DNA from: Paracoccus sp. TOH
GTDB lineage: Bacteria; Pseudomonadota; Alphaproteobacteria; Rhodobacterales; Rhodobacteraceae
Length of the DNA: 64,000 nucleotides
Direction: 5' to 3'
NCBI RefSeq assembly: GCF_030388245.1
Contig: NZ_CP098360.1
Span: 2,068,501-2,132,500 of the forward strand
Shown here: positions 27,829 to 36,635 of the stretch, in pieces
How the letters are laid out: each line of letters opens with the position of its first letter
How positions within the stretch are numbered: the stretch's first letter is position 1
Program-made: the position numbers and the translations under genes
Notes under the pieces: model-generated
Database searches by the model: none
Told to the model about the DNA's origin: nothing
The model's input: only the letters and a program-made list of their open reading frames with translations

Positions 27829-29243
27829 CGCAATCTCATGATCGCGAGCTTTCTGGTTTTGCCTGCTTGCCCGAGCCCGACCTAATATTTAACGGGGGCA
27901 AAGTCCATAAGCATCCGTTAATGGGACTGATTGAGCATGGCCCTTACGGGCTGAAGTTTGGAACACTTCCCTCCGTTCGCTTCGCTCTCGTTGCGCCGGA
28001 GAGAGAACTAGGAAAGCTTCGCCGTCTTGTGGGTGAGCTGCAATCAAAGGCCTGTCCGATTGAAGCAAAGAACTATTATCCTGAATATCCTGGCTTCGAG
28101 GCGCTGTTCAGAGCGCCCATCGCGACTGTTGACAACGCGCTGGAAGTTAAGTTTTCCAGTGATCTGGATGAATTCGCGCGAAACCGCTTGAAGCTTGAGC
28201 TTGCCCAGGGGCTATTTCGTTGCATTGCCCGGCTATCGTCTTTGCGCAGCAACTTTGACGTTGCTCTGGTACTCCTGCCTGATGAGTGGGCATCTTGTTT
28301 TGAAGGTGAGAACTTCGATTTTCACGACTTCCTCAAGGCCTATTGCGCGCCATCTGACATCCCGATCCAGATCATTCGGCAAGCCAGCTTCAGCCGTAGA
28401 TGCCGCGCGAACGTCATGTGGGGCCTTAGTGTCGCGCTATACGCCAAAGCTGGCGGCATCCCGTGGAAGTTGACGGGCCTCGCACCTGACGAAGCTTTCA
28501 TCGGCATTAGCTATGCGATGAAAACAGACAAGAAAACAGGCACACAGTATAGCACCTGTTGCAGTCAGGTCTTTGACCCTGACGGAACCGGCTTCAAGTT
28601 CGTGGCATACGATACGAAGGACTTTACCCAAGACAGTCAAAAGAATCCTTACCTCTCTTACTATGAGATGCAGTCGGTTTTGACCCGAAGTTTAGAGATC
28701 TATCAGCGCGGCCATCTCGGGGTTGCGCCAAAGAAAGTCACAATCCACAAAAACACCTCGTTCACGGACGAAGAAATACTTGGCGCATTTGATAGCTTCC
28801 GTGCAAGCACTGAGATTGAGTTGGTACAAGTCGTGAAAGGCACCAATTGGAAAGGTGTCAGATTTGACGAGAAATCTCCGCCCTCAGCCCATAAGTACCC
28901 GGTTCAAAGAGGGACGTATCTCCCGATCAGCAAGAGCGAAGCACTGCTTTGGACGCAGGGGAGCGTTCAGGGGGTGCACGTCCAGAACCCCCGCTATAAC
29001 GTCTACAAGGAGGGAGCCCTTAAGCCCACGCCCTCACCTGTCTTGTTGCGCCGCTACTCCGGAGAAGGGGGATGGCATGACACGTGTGCGGGCGTCCTCG
29101 GCCTGACCAAGATGGATTGGAACAACAATACGCTTTATAAGAAGCTTCCCGTCACACTGGTGTATTCGAAGGCCTTCGCGGATATTCTCCAACAAAACCC
29201 ACAGATGGTAGACCGCATCTATGATTTTAGATACTTTATGTGA
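27825..29243 (+). CDS. Short prokaryotic Argonaute (MID-PIWI)
   Basis: Protein of 472 residues consisting of MID and PIWI lobes only, the size of short pAgos. Segments typical of the group are the N-terminal [34 protein letters not shown], the MID stretch [33 protein letters not shown], the PIWI region [31 protein letters not shown] and C-terminal [20 protein letters not shown]. Slicer DEDX residues are not apparent, as expected for inactive short pAgos, so it should bind an RNA guide and target DNA and signal to its SIR2-APAZ partner. It is translationally coupled to that gene by a 4-bp overlap. Confidence 0.9.
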   Translation: MTQSHDRELSGFACLPEPDLIFNGGKVHKHPLMGLIEHGPYGLKFGTLPSVRFALVAPERELGKLRRLVGELQSKACPIEAKNYYPEYPGFEALFRAPIATVDNALEVKFSSDLDEFARNRLKLELAQGLFRCIARLSSLRSNFDVALVLLPDEWASCFEGENFDFHDFLKAYCAPSDIPIQIIRQASFSRRCRANVMWGLSVALYAKAGGIPWKLTGLAPDEAFIGISYAMKTDKKTGTQYSTCCSQVFDPDGTGFKFVAYDTKDFTQDSQKNPYLSYYEMQSVLTRSLEIYQRGHLGVAPKKVTIHKNTSFTDEEILGAFDSFRASTEIELVQVVKGTNWKGVRFDEKSPPSAHKYPVQRGTYLPISKSEALLWTQGSVQGVHVQNPRYNVYKEGALKPTPSPVLLRRYSGEGGWHDTCAGVLGLTKMDWNNNTLYKKLPVTLVYSKAFADILQQNPQMVDRIYDFRYFM

Positions 29244-29274
29244 TCTCGTAAATCCCGACATGGCGATCTCGGGC

Positions 29275-29303
29275 TTGCACTAAAAGCTAATAACATTCAT
29301 AAT
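29275..29303 (+). promoter_or_regulatory. Sigma70-type promoter of the retron ncRNA
   Basis: TTGCAC (29275-29280), a 17-bp spacer and CATAAT (29298-29303) form a near-consensus housekeeping promoter. Transcription would start about 29309, the first base of the a1 repeat, which is strong positional support. The retron therefore need not depend on read-through from Ago. Confidence 0.7.
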
Positions 29304-29308
29304 CCAAA

Positions 29309-29446
29309 GTGCTTACGGGCAGACTTCCTGCTGCGCATCGCGGCAAATGACAGCAATGGTAGGCAGGCTGCTTACCTTCAGGTTCCCTTGCGGTATTTCC
29401 GATTTTCGGTGTATCGCGACGCTCGCATAAGAGTGCCCGTAAGCAC
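29309..29446 (+). ncRNA. Retron msr-msd ncRNA (Ec67/Eco2-like)
   Basis: The a1 repeat GTGCTTACGGGCA (29309-29321) and the a2 repeat TGCCCGTAAGCAC (29434-29446) are perfect 13-bp inverted complements that would enclose a 112-nt folded RNA. Inside are a hairpin at 29329-29345 (TGCTGCG/CGCGGCA, loop CAT), one at 29358-29376 (8 bp with one G-U, loop GGC), and a longer two-part stem at 29390-29417 (GCGGTA/TATCGC then CCGA/TCGG), the likely msd stem. The priming G should lie just inside a1; G29322 is a candidate. The ncRNA ends 20 bp before the reverse transcriptase gene, the standard retron order. Confidence 0.85.
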
Positions 29447-29466
29447 CCAACCCAGAGTACAGGCAT

Positions 29467-31242
29467 TTGAGCTCAATAGAAAATCTACAGAAGGCTAAAA
29501 GCCTCACCGACCTCGCCAAACTGTTGGGCTTCACACCCAAGGGTGTCAGCTACGTTCTGTACAAAATGGATGCTGCAAAAAAGTATCGCTCGTTCGACAT
29601 CCCTAAGAAGTCTGGCGGCACCCGCGCCATTAACGCGCCCGAGCCACAGCTTGCGCTTCTCCAGAGCCGTCTAGCTGCATTACTCTATGCTTGCGTTCAA
29701 GAGCGTAAGAAAACCAATCCCCGGTTCTGGTTTGCGTCCCATGGATTCCATCAGGGGCGCACCATCGTCTCTAATGCAGAGGTGCACAAGAGGCGGCGAT
29801 TTGTCTTCAATCTTGATCTGAAAGACTTCTTCGGCACAATTAATTTCGGGCGCGTTCGCGGCTTCTTCATCAATGACCAGATGTTTTCTCTGGAACCCAA
29901 GGTCGCCACTATCATCGCCCAGATTGCGTGCCATGATAATACCCTGCCGCAGGGTAGCCCTTGCTCGCCAGTAATATCAAACCTGATTGGCAATATTCTG
30001 GATTCGCGGCTTCTCGCTCTCGCCCGCGATGCGCACTGCACCTATACCCGTTACGCCGACGACCTAACCTTTTCTACCAACGAAAAGCTCTTTCCAACAG
30101 AAATTGCAGTAAATGTCCACGGCGCAGAGTGGCAGGTTGGAACGAAGCTCGGGAAGACGATAGAGACCACAGGCTTTTCGATCAATCCAACCAAGACCCG
30201 TATGTCCCTACGGCGTTCACGTCAGACCGTCACGGGCCTGGTCGTGAATGATAAGGCCAATATCAATCAGGACTACTACCGGGCGGCACGAGCCATGTGC
30301 CATTCTCTCTTCAAAACCGGATACTATTTCAAACCAGGCGATGATGCGACCAGCGGCACTGACAATCTAAATCCGCTAGAGGGAACGCTGTCACACATCT
30401 ATTTCGTAAAAGCACGACGCGACAGAAAACCAAAGATCAATAAAATGTCGAAGGCGGCAGGAGAGTTCAGCACGCCTCACGCGCCTGAAGACCTCTACCG
30501 AAAATTTCTATTTTATAAGTATTTCGCTGCGCCAAAAGCCCCGTTGATCGTGACGGAGGGCATTTCCGACATCACCTACCTTCATTGCGCCATACGTGCT
30601 ATGGCAAAGAAATTTCCGCTACTCGCCGAGGAAAAAGATGGGAAGATCGCCCGGCGGGTGCAGTTCCTGAAACCATCCGGTACGTCTCGCGACATTCTGA
30701 ACCTTGGCCACGGCGCCGCGGGTCAGGCTTCCCTGATATCCAGCTACTCGAACAATCTAAAACCGTACGCTCACAAGCCAATGGCCAATCCGGTCATCAT
30801 ACTTTGTGACAATGATGACGGCCCCAAGACAGTGTTCAAGAGTGCGGCAAAGAAACAGAGCGGAGTTAGCATCAGCACAACGACAACCGATCCGTTCTAT
30901 TATCTAGGCGAAAATCTGTATCTTGTAAAAGTTCCTGAAGGAGCGACGCCGCATCCGCGTGAGATTGAAAATTTGTTCCAGCCTGCCCTCTTGGCGATCA
31001 AGCTAAATGGAAAATCCTTTGATCCGAGAAAAGATCATGGTGATGACACCCACTACGGAAAGGTGGCTTTCGCGGAATCCGTGGTGCGACCCAATGCGAG
31101 CACTGTAGACTTCTCTGGGTTTGAGGATTTTCTCAAGCGCATCGAGGATGTGCTAAAACACTATGCTGACATTTTTGCTGCTACGGCCGCCGCGCCACCA
31201 GCGTCTCCTGCGGTAGCTGCTGGCGGCTCAGGTACACCCTAA
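29467..31242 (+). CDS. Retron reverse transcriptase fused to TOPRIM domain
   Basis: Protein of 591 residues resembling the retron Ec67 (Eco2) enzyme throughout. RT motifs: [37 protein letters not shown] (motif A Asp), [29 protein letters not shown] (catalytic YADD at about 196-199), and [10 protein letters not shown], the VTG element typical of retron RTs near 255. From about residue 355 a TOPRIM-like domain follows: [15 protein letters not shown] (Glu) and [12 protein letters not shown] (Asp-x-Asp) near 446. It uses the upstream ncRNA to make msDNA; the TOPRIM part is the presumed toxic nuclease. The start TTG 29467 gives full N-terminal similarity; the ribosome site is weak. Confidence 0.92.
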   Translation: MSSIENLQKAKSLTDLAKLLGFTPKGVSYVLYKMDAAKKYRSFDIPKKSGGTRAINAPEPQLALLQSRLAALLYACVQERKKTNPRFWFASHGFHQGRTIVSNAEVHKRRRFVFNLDLKDFFGTINFGRVRGFFINDQMFSLEPKVATIIAQIACHDNTLPQGSPCSPVISNLIGNILDSRLLALARDAHCTYTRYADDLTFSTNEKLFPTEIAVNVHGAEWQVGTKLGKTIETTGFSINPTKTRMSLRRSRQTVTGLVVNDKANINQDYYRAARAMCHSLFKTGYYFKPGDDATSGTDNLNPLEGTLSHIYFVKARRDRKPKINKMSKAAGEFSTPHAPEDLYRKFLFYKYFAAPKAPLIVTEGISDITYLHCAIRAMAKKFPLLAEEKDGKIARRVQFLKPSGTSRDILNLGHGAAGQASLISSYSNNLKPYAHKPMANPVIILCDNDDGPKTVFKSAAKKQSGVSISTTTTDPFYYLGENLYLVKVPEGATPHPREIENLFQPALLAIKLNGKSFDPRKDHGDDTHYGKVAFAESVVRPNASTVDFSGFEDFLKRIEDVLKHYADIFAATAAAPPASPAVAAGGSGTP

Positions 31243-31487
31243 GCGAAGTAAATGCAGCTATTGAATTTCACGCATTTCTGCGGGCCGGGTAGCCTTGAGG
31301 GTCATTAAACTTTTGCTTCTATGCCCGGGCTTGGTCAAAATTCTGTGCCTGCGAACGAACGCAACCCGCCCTATGAGCCGGCCCTGGACACAATACTGCG
31401 TTTTGCACGCAGGATAGCTCAGGGCTGCCTTGCCCCGTCGCTGCGACTTTCCTACACGGCAGATTCGAGGAGTTGTACGTCGAAGCT

Positions 31488-31507
31488 CGACCGGCAGCTT
31501 TGGGCCG
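31488..31507. repeat. Dispersed 20-bp motif, copy 1
   Basis: The sequence CGACCGGCAGCTTTGGGCCG recurs with one or two changes at 34054-34073 and 45883-45902. All three copies are intergenic and lie at module borders in the island. In the gap 31243-31527 nothing else could be assigned. Confidence 0.6.
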
Positions 31508-31527
31508 TGCACGTGCACAGATTTTGC

Positions 31528-31848
31528 TCAGGTCTTATCGAGAAATCGGATTTCATCTTCCGCAATAAGCGTACCAGCACGCGTATGCTTCAGCCGATAT
31601 ACATTCATATCAGGCTGGATGCTGAATGCCTTTGAAGTGTCGTACCAGCGATACTGAACGAGGAGGCGTTCATCGCCGACCACCAATTCAAACGCATCGT
31701 TGAACTCGGTGAATTTGTCGTCTTCAGCAGCACAGGCCGACATACTGGCCTCGGAGATGGCCCGCAAGACGGGCGCACAATCTTTCGATACGCTTGCTTC
31801 ACGTCCAGCTGCCAAAATAGCTCGATATGCGTCCGTCGGCGCAGTCAT
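31528..31848 (-). CDS. Small hypothetical protein
   Basis: Protein of 106 residues; ATG 31848 is preceded by AAGGAG, so an ATG further upstream is not needed. It is acidic, without signal peptide or membrane segment (MTAPTDAYRAILAAGREA...FELVVGDERLLVQYRWYDTSKAF). No family recognised. It lies convergent to the retron reverse transcriptase, 285 bp downstream of it. Confidence 0.55.
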   Translation of the reverse strand: MTAPTDAYRAILAAGREASVSKDCAPVLRAISEASMSACAAEDDKFTEFNDAFELVVGDERLLVQYRWYDTSKAFSIQPDMNVYRLKHTRAGTLIAEDEIRFLDKT

Positions 31849-32151
31849 GGTAGCTCCTTCCTTCAGAAAATGGTAACGTGAGATGCTGCCCCTGAGCAAT
31901 GCAAATGACGACTTCCCAACGAGCAGTAGGCTTCAGACTAGATTCTTAGGTTCAGTAAATCCAACAGATTCGGTCGCAATCTGACGGTCCAATATGGGCC
32001 GAACCGTGTCTGCCAACCTTCATGACTACGGTGCAGACACATCCCTTAATAATGCATTAGGCGTACCATCATTTTCAGCTGTGTAGAAAGTTCCCGGAGA
32101 CTAACAAACAGGGGAAGTCTTGCCGACCTGCAACGATCTTGTTCGATTTGG
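31849..32151. other. Gap without recognised feature
   Basis: About 300 bp between the end of the DUF900-like gene and the small hypothetical protein. It is AT-rich relative to the island average. It must contain the promoter of the small gene, but no clear elements are seen. Confidence 0.4.
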
Positions 32152-33612
32152 CTAGGGCACGAACTCCCAGTACGGCGCCGCGCCACGGAGCGCTCTGCGC
32201 AGACCGAAGCGTTTGTCTGGTGCGGTATCGGACTGGATGAGCCGGTGCATGTCAGCGAGCACCGCCCGCATCTCTGCCGCGTAGCTGTGACCCATCAATC
32301 CAAGGTTCACCCGGCTGGCGTCGATGGTATCGATACCAGGAACGACGGCAACCGGAGGAGCGAGACCAGCTCGGTGAAAACGATGCAGCTCGCGCGAAAG
32401 GCCGATCGCCTTGTCATTTGCGGTCACGTAGAGTGTGGCCCGCGTCGATATCTGACCGTAGGCCGCTGCGAGATTCGTGAAGAGCTGCGCATCAACGTCT
32501 GGTGCAGCTAGGATGATCTGACCGAAACGAACCGGCGCAGCCGAGGCCGCGATCTTGGCGATCGCGTCCATCGCGCGTAGCAGCCCCCGATTCCCCATTG
32601 AGTGAGCGATGATGTGCACGGCGCTCACGCCCGAGCGTTGAGCGAAATTCACTAGGAAGTCGCGGATGACCTGCTCACTGCCTTCGATTGCGGCTTCGTC
32701 ACCCGCATAGCCGGCGGGATAGCCGAGTGAGGGCCATGAAAAGAAGGCAGCGGGACCCCTATGCGCCAGGTCAACCTTGAGCTGGGCCGTTCGCCGGGCA
32801 ACATCTACAAATTTCGTGTTGTAGCCGTGCAGGAAGACCAGACCGTCCCGTTCGGATACATTCAGGCTTGTCACCTCCTTGACTAACTCTTTCCAGAAAA
32901 GGGTCTCGTCGAGGAGGGCGCGCTCCTTCAACTTCACCCGATTATCGCCTTTGAAGATCCTCCCAAAGAGGCCCCGGCCCAGCGACCCGGCTTCGCGGTC
33001 TTCGGGCACGAAGACTGCGCACCGACCATAGCGCACCTGGTCGGCGCGCTCACCCAAGAACTGACCGTTGGTGTGCAGGCGGCGGTTGGTGCCGAACCAG
33101 ACGGTAACGTGATGTCCATCAGTCGCCAAGTTCTGGACCCCATTGGCGGCGGCACCGGGAAGCTGGTTCCATTCCAGGAGGTGGGCTCGCCTGCGCGCAG
33201 CGCGGACTCCCTCGCGGCGCTGATTGATGCGGGCGCGAACTTCGTGAATGACATCGCGCAAAGGTCCATCCAGCAGCAGCGAGTGCAACTGGGCGGCCAT
33301 GCGATCAAGTGTGTTTTCTGCGCGCTGAACACGATAGGCGGCAGAGGCGTCGGACATAGGTTCCCCTTCCCCCATGCCCAACAGCGGCCCCGCCGTCTCT
33401 TCGCCGATCGTGGAAGCCTCCTGAGCTAGGTCATTCTGGCCGGCTTCCTGGTCGAGTCTGGCCGCATCTTCGAGGCGCTCGCCGGCTATCTGTCGGTAAA
33501 AGCCCGCGTTGTCGGCTGTATCGATCCTATCAGCATATCCGAGGTAGCGCTTCGCCGCGAATTTCAGACCGAAACGGAGATCGGCCAAAGCCGCAGCAGT
33601 CCTAGACATCAA
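32152..33612 (-). CDS. DUF900-type alpha/beta hydrolase
   Basis: Protein of 486 residues. The C-terminal half is a serine hydrolase fold of the DUF900 group: VTVWFGTNR near residue 168, GLVFLHGYNTKFVDVARRTAQLKVDL, FFSWPSLGYPAGYAGDEAAIE, and the nucleophile elbow IIAHSMGNRGLLRAM (G/A-H-S-M-G) near 340, then LAAPDVDAQLF. The N-terminal 160 residues are charged and helical with no known domain. Substrate unknown; some relatives are annotated as esterases or lipases. It is alone on its transcript. Confidence 0.8.
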   Translation of the reverse strand: MMSRTAAALADLRFGLKFAAKRYLGYADRIDTADNAGFYRQIAGERLEDAARLDQEAGQNDLAQEASTIGEETAGPLLGMGEGEPMSDASAAYRVQRAENTLDRMAAQLHSLLLDGPLRDVIHEVRARINQRREGVRAARRRAHLLEWNQLPGAAANGVQNLATDGHHVTVWFGTNRRLHTNGQFLGERADQVRYGRCAVFVPEDREAGSLGRGLFGRIFKGDNRVKLKERALLDETLFWKELVKEVTSLNVSERDGLVFLHGYNTKFVDVARRTAQLKVDLAHRGPAAFFSWPSLGYPAGYAGDEAAIEGSEQVIRDFLVNFAQRSGVSAVHIIAHSMGNRGLLRAMDAIAKIAASAAPVRFGQIILAAPDVDAQLFTNLAAAYGQISTRATLYVTANDKAIGLSRELHRFHRAGLAPPVAVVPGIDTIDASRVNLGLMGHSYAAEMRAVLADMHRLIQSDTAPDKRFGLRRALRGAAPYWEFVP

Positions 33613-34053
33613 TCACTCCGGCAGGATCCGATATGCCGCAGATCGTGCTACGGACATACACTCATTCTATAAGCTAAAACCTGGCCGTAGCCGGAGGCAA
33701 GGCCGGTAACGAGATAATTGCACGCCTGCCTGCGAAACGATGCGGCGCGGTAAGGGCCACGGGCCGCGGATTGCAACTACGCTGCCTAAGGCGCTCTTAA
33801 GCGCGAGGATGCAACGCGCAATGGACGGGGCGTACGGATCGAATCCGAAGCGATCCTGCGCGGGATTTTCAACGGGGGCATTGTCAAAGTCGGGCGTAAT
33901 TCGCTTCGAAACAGTCAGGGTATAGTTGGCGCGCAAAGCCCGCTCAGTACGAACGAAAAATCCATCCGCGTCGCTGCCATCATGCCGAGATTTTGCTGCG
34001 GCACTAGTCGAGGGGCGGCTTAGGGAATTCTGCCACGCAGCGCAAAGCCGGGC

Positions 34054-34073
34054 CGACCGTCAGCTATGGGCCG
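34054..34073. repeat. Dispersed 20-bp motif, copy 2
   Basis: CGACCGTCAGCTATGGGCCG, two differences from copy 1. The surrounding bases also share a GGGC.GACCG context with copy 3. Confidence 0.6.
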
Positions 34074-34287
34074 CGCTCGCCTGCCGGCGGCGGCGGGACC
34101 GTTGATGGCGCCAAACCTGAAAGTTGCTGTGTAGCAGCATGTTGCTCGGAGCCCCATTGCGGACACTCAGAGTTGGCACTGCGAAATGTTATAGTATGTC
34201 GGCCTGGTGATGCGGGCATGCAGAATTCTCGGAGTTTGACGCCGGGCAAATGAGTAACCTGCTCAGAGGCCATTCAGGAAATGGATT

Positions 34288-34317
34288 GCGGCCCGGAAGC
34301 CTGAGGCTTCGGGCCGC
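34288..34317 (-). terminator. Hairpin downstream of the DUF4394 pseudogene
   Basis: A stem of GCGGCCCG/CGGGCCGC continues through GAAGCC/GGCTTC with a small bulge and a TGA loop. It lies about 37 bp beyond the gene end on the minus strand. It lacks a clear T tract on that strand, so it may be a 3'-end stabiliser rather than a full terminator. Confidence 0.5.
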
Positions 34318-34353
34318 GTCACTCGTCCAGAACTGAACTATAGCACTGGTTAC

Positions 34354-35115
34354 TTACATCGCGGGCAGGACGGCGATGTCGCGGACATTCGCGCCGTCGA
34401 TCCTGCCAACCTCCGTGGTTGCGCCGGTTTCGAGGTTGACCGAATGGAAGCCACCCTCGACCACCAGCCAGGCCTCATTTCCGCCCTTGCCGTCGGAGAC
34501 GATGTCGAACCCGGCCTCGGCCGGATTCACACCGATCTCGCCAACCGGATTCAGCTTGCCGTCATTCGGCGGATCTTGCAGCACCAGCCAGCCAGCGGCG
34601 CCATCAATGTTGAAAAGCTGGGTTTTCTCGGTGCCCTTGTAGGAATTGGTATAGGCGCCCGCGATGATGTTCGGGGCAGTGCCATCCTCGTAGGCATGGC
34701 TGCCATCGGTTACCACTTCGCCCGTTTCAACCGTCACCCGCAGGCTGGTGCCATCGCTGCCCATCACCCGAAGTTTGTCGGCGACCGGGTTGAAATCCAC
34801 CGTGGCCGAAACCCCATCGGCCAGTGTGGTGGCCAGCGTGCTGACCTTCGTCGCCACGCCGCTTTACGGATCGATGCTCGCGAGGGTGCCATCGGCAAAG
34901 ACGCCATAAAGCATGCCATCAGCCGGGCGCACGTCGATACCGAGGAGACGCCCCTCGACGCCGGTCACGGTCACGCCGCCGGTGCGGGTCCAGGTTTCGG
35001 TATCGAGCCAATGCAACTCATTCTCGCCGGACAGGCCCACCACAGTGGCCGCCATCGCCGGTGCGGCAAGCGCCGAAAGCAGCAGACCTGCGGTAACCGA
35101 TTTGATCGCATTCAT
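34354..35115 (-). pseudogene. DUF4394-like exported protein broken by an in-frame stop
   Basis: The frame runs from ATG 35115 with a signal peptide (MNAIKSVTAGLLLSALAAPAMAA) to a TAA at 34864-34866 after 83 residues, and continues in the same frame (SGVATKVSTLATTLADGVSATVDFNPVADKLRVMG...) to 34354. The two halves together give one 252-residue protein of the DUF4394 kind: beta-propeller-like text such as ENELHWLDTETW, GIDVRPADGMLYGVFADGTLASIDP, then GTSLRVTVETGEV and GGFHSVNLETGATTEVGRIDG. A single base change (for example TAC or AAA to TAA) explains it. A short downstream GTG could restart the second half without a signal peptide. It lies downstream of the fasciclin gene. Confidence 0.8.
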
Positions 35116-35241
35116 GGGAAATTTCCTTCTTTGGTTGGGGTTTGCCAGTGAACCCGGCGATAACGGGCCATGTCCGTGCGGGAGGGAGAGACCGCGCGAG
35201 ACATGGCCCGGGCCATGACAGCCCTGATCTGGCCGGAGGGA

Positions 35242-35799
35242 TCAGCCCGCCGGCAGCAGAACCTTGTCGATGACATGGATGACGCCGTTCGACTGCACGA
35301 CATCGGCGATCGTGACGGTGGCGACGCCGCCGGTCTCATCGGTCAAGGTGACCATTCCGTCTTTGGCCTCGGCGGTGATCTTGCAACCGCCCAGCGTCTC
35401 GATCACATGCTTGCCGCCGTCATCGGCGACCATCTTCTGCACATCGGCGGCCATCGCTTTGGCGCCGACGACATGGCAGGTCAGGATCTTGACCAGCGTT
35501 TCTTTGTTTTCGGGTTTCAACAGGGTCTCGACCGTGCCTGCGGGCAGCGCTTCAAAGGCCGCATTGGTGGGCGCGAAAACCGTGAACGGCCCTTCGCCCT
35601 GCAGGGTTTCGGCCAGACCGGCGGCCTGGACTGCGGCCACCAGCGTGGTGTGATCGGCCGAGTTCATCGCGTTTTCGACGATGTTCTTATCGGCGAACAT
35701 TGCAGCGCCGCCGACCATGGGATTGTCCTGCGCCAGTGCTGCCCCCGCGGTGGTCAGCGCAAAACAGCCTGCGAAGAGAGCTTTGGTAAAGGTCTTCAT
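35242..35799 (-). CDS. Secreted fasciclin-domain protein
   Basis: Protein of 185 residues with a signal peptide (MKTFTKALFAGCFALTTAGAALA) and a single FAS1 domain: IVENAMNSADHTTLVAAVQAAGLAETLQGEGPFTVFAPTNAAFEALPAGTVETLL and the H2 box TVTIADVVQSNGVIHVIDKVLLPAG. ATG 35799 has GGAGG upstream. Fasciclins mediate adhesion and are classic targets of SigK/RskA in mycobacteria; here a SigK/RskA-like pair lies directly upstream and the gene has its own SigK-like promoter. Confidence 0.92.
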   Translation of the reverse strand: MKTFTKALFAGCFALTTAGAALAQDNPMVGGAAMFADKNIVENAMNSADHTTLVAAVQAAGLAETLQGEGPFTVFAPTNAAFEALPAGTVETLLKPENKETLVKILTCHVVGAKAMAADVQKMVADDGGKHVIETLGGCKITAEAKDGMVTLTDETGGVATVTIADVVQSNGVIHVIDKVLLPAG

Positions 35800-35831
35800 G
35801 TGACTTCCTCCCGGAAATGTCTGCCCCGTTG

Positions 35832-35859
35832 ATCGGGGGACAGGAGAAGACACGGATGG
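35832..35859 (-). promoter_or_regulatory. SigK-like promoter of the fasciclin gene
   Basis: On the minus strand CCATCC (35854-35859), a 16-bp spacer and CCCGAT (35832-35837) lie 33 bp before the start codon. The mycobacterial SigK consensus is CCATCC and CCGAAT-like, so the match is good, and the ECF sigma gene next door is SigK-like. The match is by eye only. Confidence 0.5.
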
Positions 35860-35875
35860 TGGTTTCAGAAAGTTT

Positions 35876-35907
35876 CAGGCCCCTGCGATTTTTTTCGCAG
35901 GGGCCTG
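35876..35907. terminator. 13-bp hairpin between anti-sigma and fasciclin genes
   Basis: CAGGCCCCTGCGA and TCGCAGGGGCCTG pair perfectly around a 6-T loop, followed on the plus strand by TTTTTT. It lies downstream of the anti-sigma stop. The T tract is on the wrong side for the minus-strand operon, so it may insulate fasciclin from read-through by the hairpin alone, or terminate antisense transcription. Confidence 0.65.
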
Positions 35908-35933
35908 TTTTTTCCCGAGCGTCAGACCCGGCA

Positions 35934-36635
35934 TCAGATGTCGAGCAAATCACCCACGGCGAGAACCGGCCCGGTCGGCTGCCCGGTGGGCGAGCCGCCC
36001 GGCGGCTCCAGACTGATCGCCATATGGGCGGCGGTCGTCATCAGGGCGCGGATCTGGTCGCTGGTGACAGGAACCCGGGTCGAAACACCTGCCGGGATCA
36101 CCCCAAGCGAGACCGGCGCTTCGGCGCCGCGCGCGATCCAGAGCTGGAAGTCGCGCCCCTCGACCGGATCGCCGCTCATATGGGCAAGGCTGATGCTGCC
36201 GGTGGCAGAGTCGTAAAGCACCAGATAGGTGACGCTGCTGCCCTCGGCCGTCAGTGATGCCGCGAGGCGGTCTGTCGGCACCGCAGGCTTCAGACCGGGC
36301 AAGGCCATGGCCAGCACAAAGGCCATTGTGGCCGCGCCTGCAAGTCCCCGCCAGAGCGCGAGGCTTGACCAGAAACCGGGCTGCGCCTGAGCGGCTCCGA
36401 AAAGCCGCAGATCCAGTGCGCGCTTGACCGCAGGCGGCAGATCCACTGGCAGGAAGCCCTCGGACAGCGGGGAAAGACGGTCCTCCCATTCCCCCACAAG
36501 CCGGGCGAAGGCCGCATCGGTTTCAACCCGGCGGGCCAGGGCCGCCTGTTCATCGGTCGGCAAAACTCCAAGCGCGAATTCCGCTGCAAGGATGTCGTCG
36601 CCATCAGGCCCATGATCCATATCGGTGTCGCTCAT
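35934..36635 (-). CDS. RskA-type membrane anti-sigma factor
   Basis: Protein of 233 residues. The N-terminal cytoplasmic part (DILAAEFALGVLPTDEQAALARRVETDAAFARLVGEWEDRLSPL) is the sigma-binding helical domain of RskA-like factors. A membrane segment follows at about residues 97-116 (GLAGAATMAFVLAMALPGL), then a periplasmic RskA domain (VTYLVLYDSATGSISLAHMSGDPVEGRDFQLWIARGAEAPVSLGVI). ATG 36635 overlaps the sigma stop (ATGA). It should hold the preceding sigma factor at the membrane until released by proteolysis. Confidence 0.9.
   Translation of the reverse strand: MSDTDMDHGPDGDDILAAEFALGVLPTDEQAALARRVETDAAFARLVGEWEDRLSPLSEGFLPVDLPPAVKRALDLRLFGAAQAQPGFWSSLALWRGLAGAATMAFVLAMALPGLKPAVPTDRLAASLTAEGSSVTYLVLYDSATGSISLAHMSGDPVEGRDFQLWIARGAEAPVSLGVIPAGVSTRVPVTSDQIRALMTTAAHMAISLEPPGGSPTGQPTGPVLAVGDLLDI

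Larger units (their letters stand above)
33613..34353. other. 740-bp gap with hairpin and dispersed motif
   Basis: No convincing gene lies here. It contains copy 2 of the dispersed 20-bp motif (34054-34073) and a strong hairpin at 34288-34317. Short frames are open on the minus strand (for example 33667-33936) but have no recognisable product; they may be decayed genes. Confidence 0.45.

Noticed and set aside
29244..29274. A terminator between the Ago gene and the retron
   Set aside because: CCCGA/TCGGG pairing is only five base pairs with a large loop and no T tract.
33667..33936. A minus-strand frame in the 740-bp gap
   Set aside because: No recognisable product and no start signal; at best a decayed gene.
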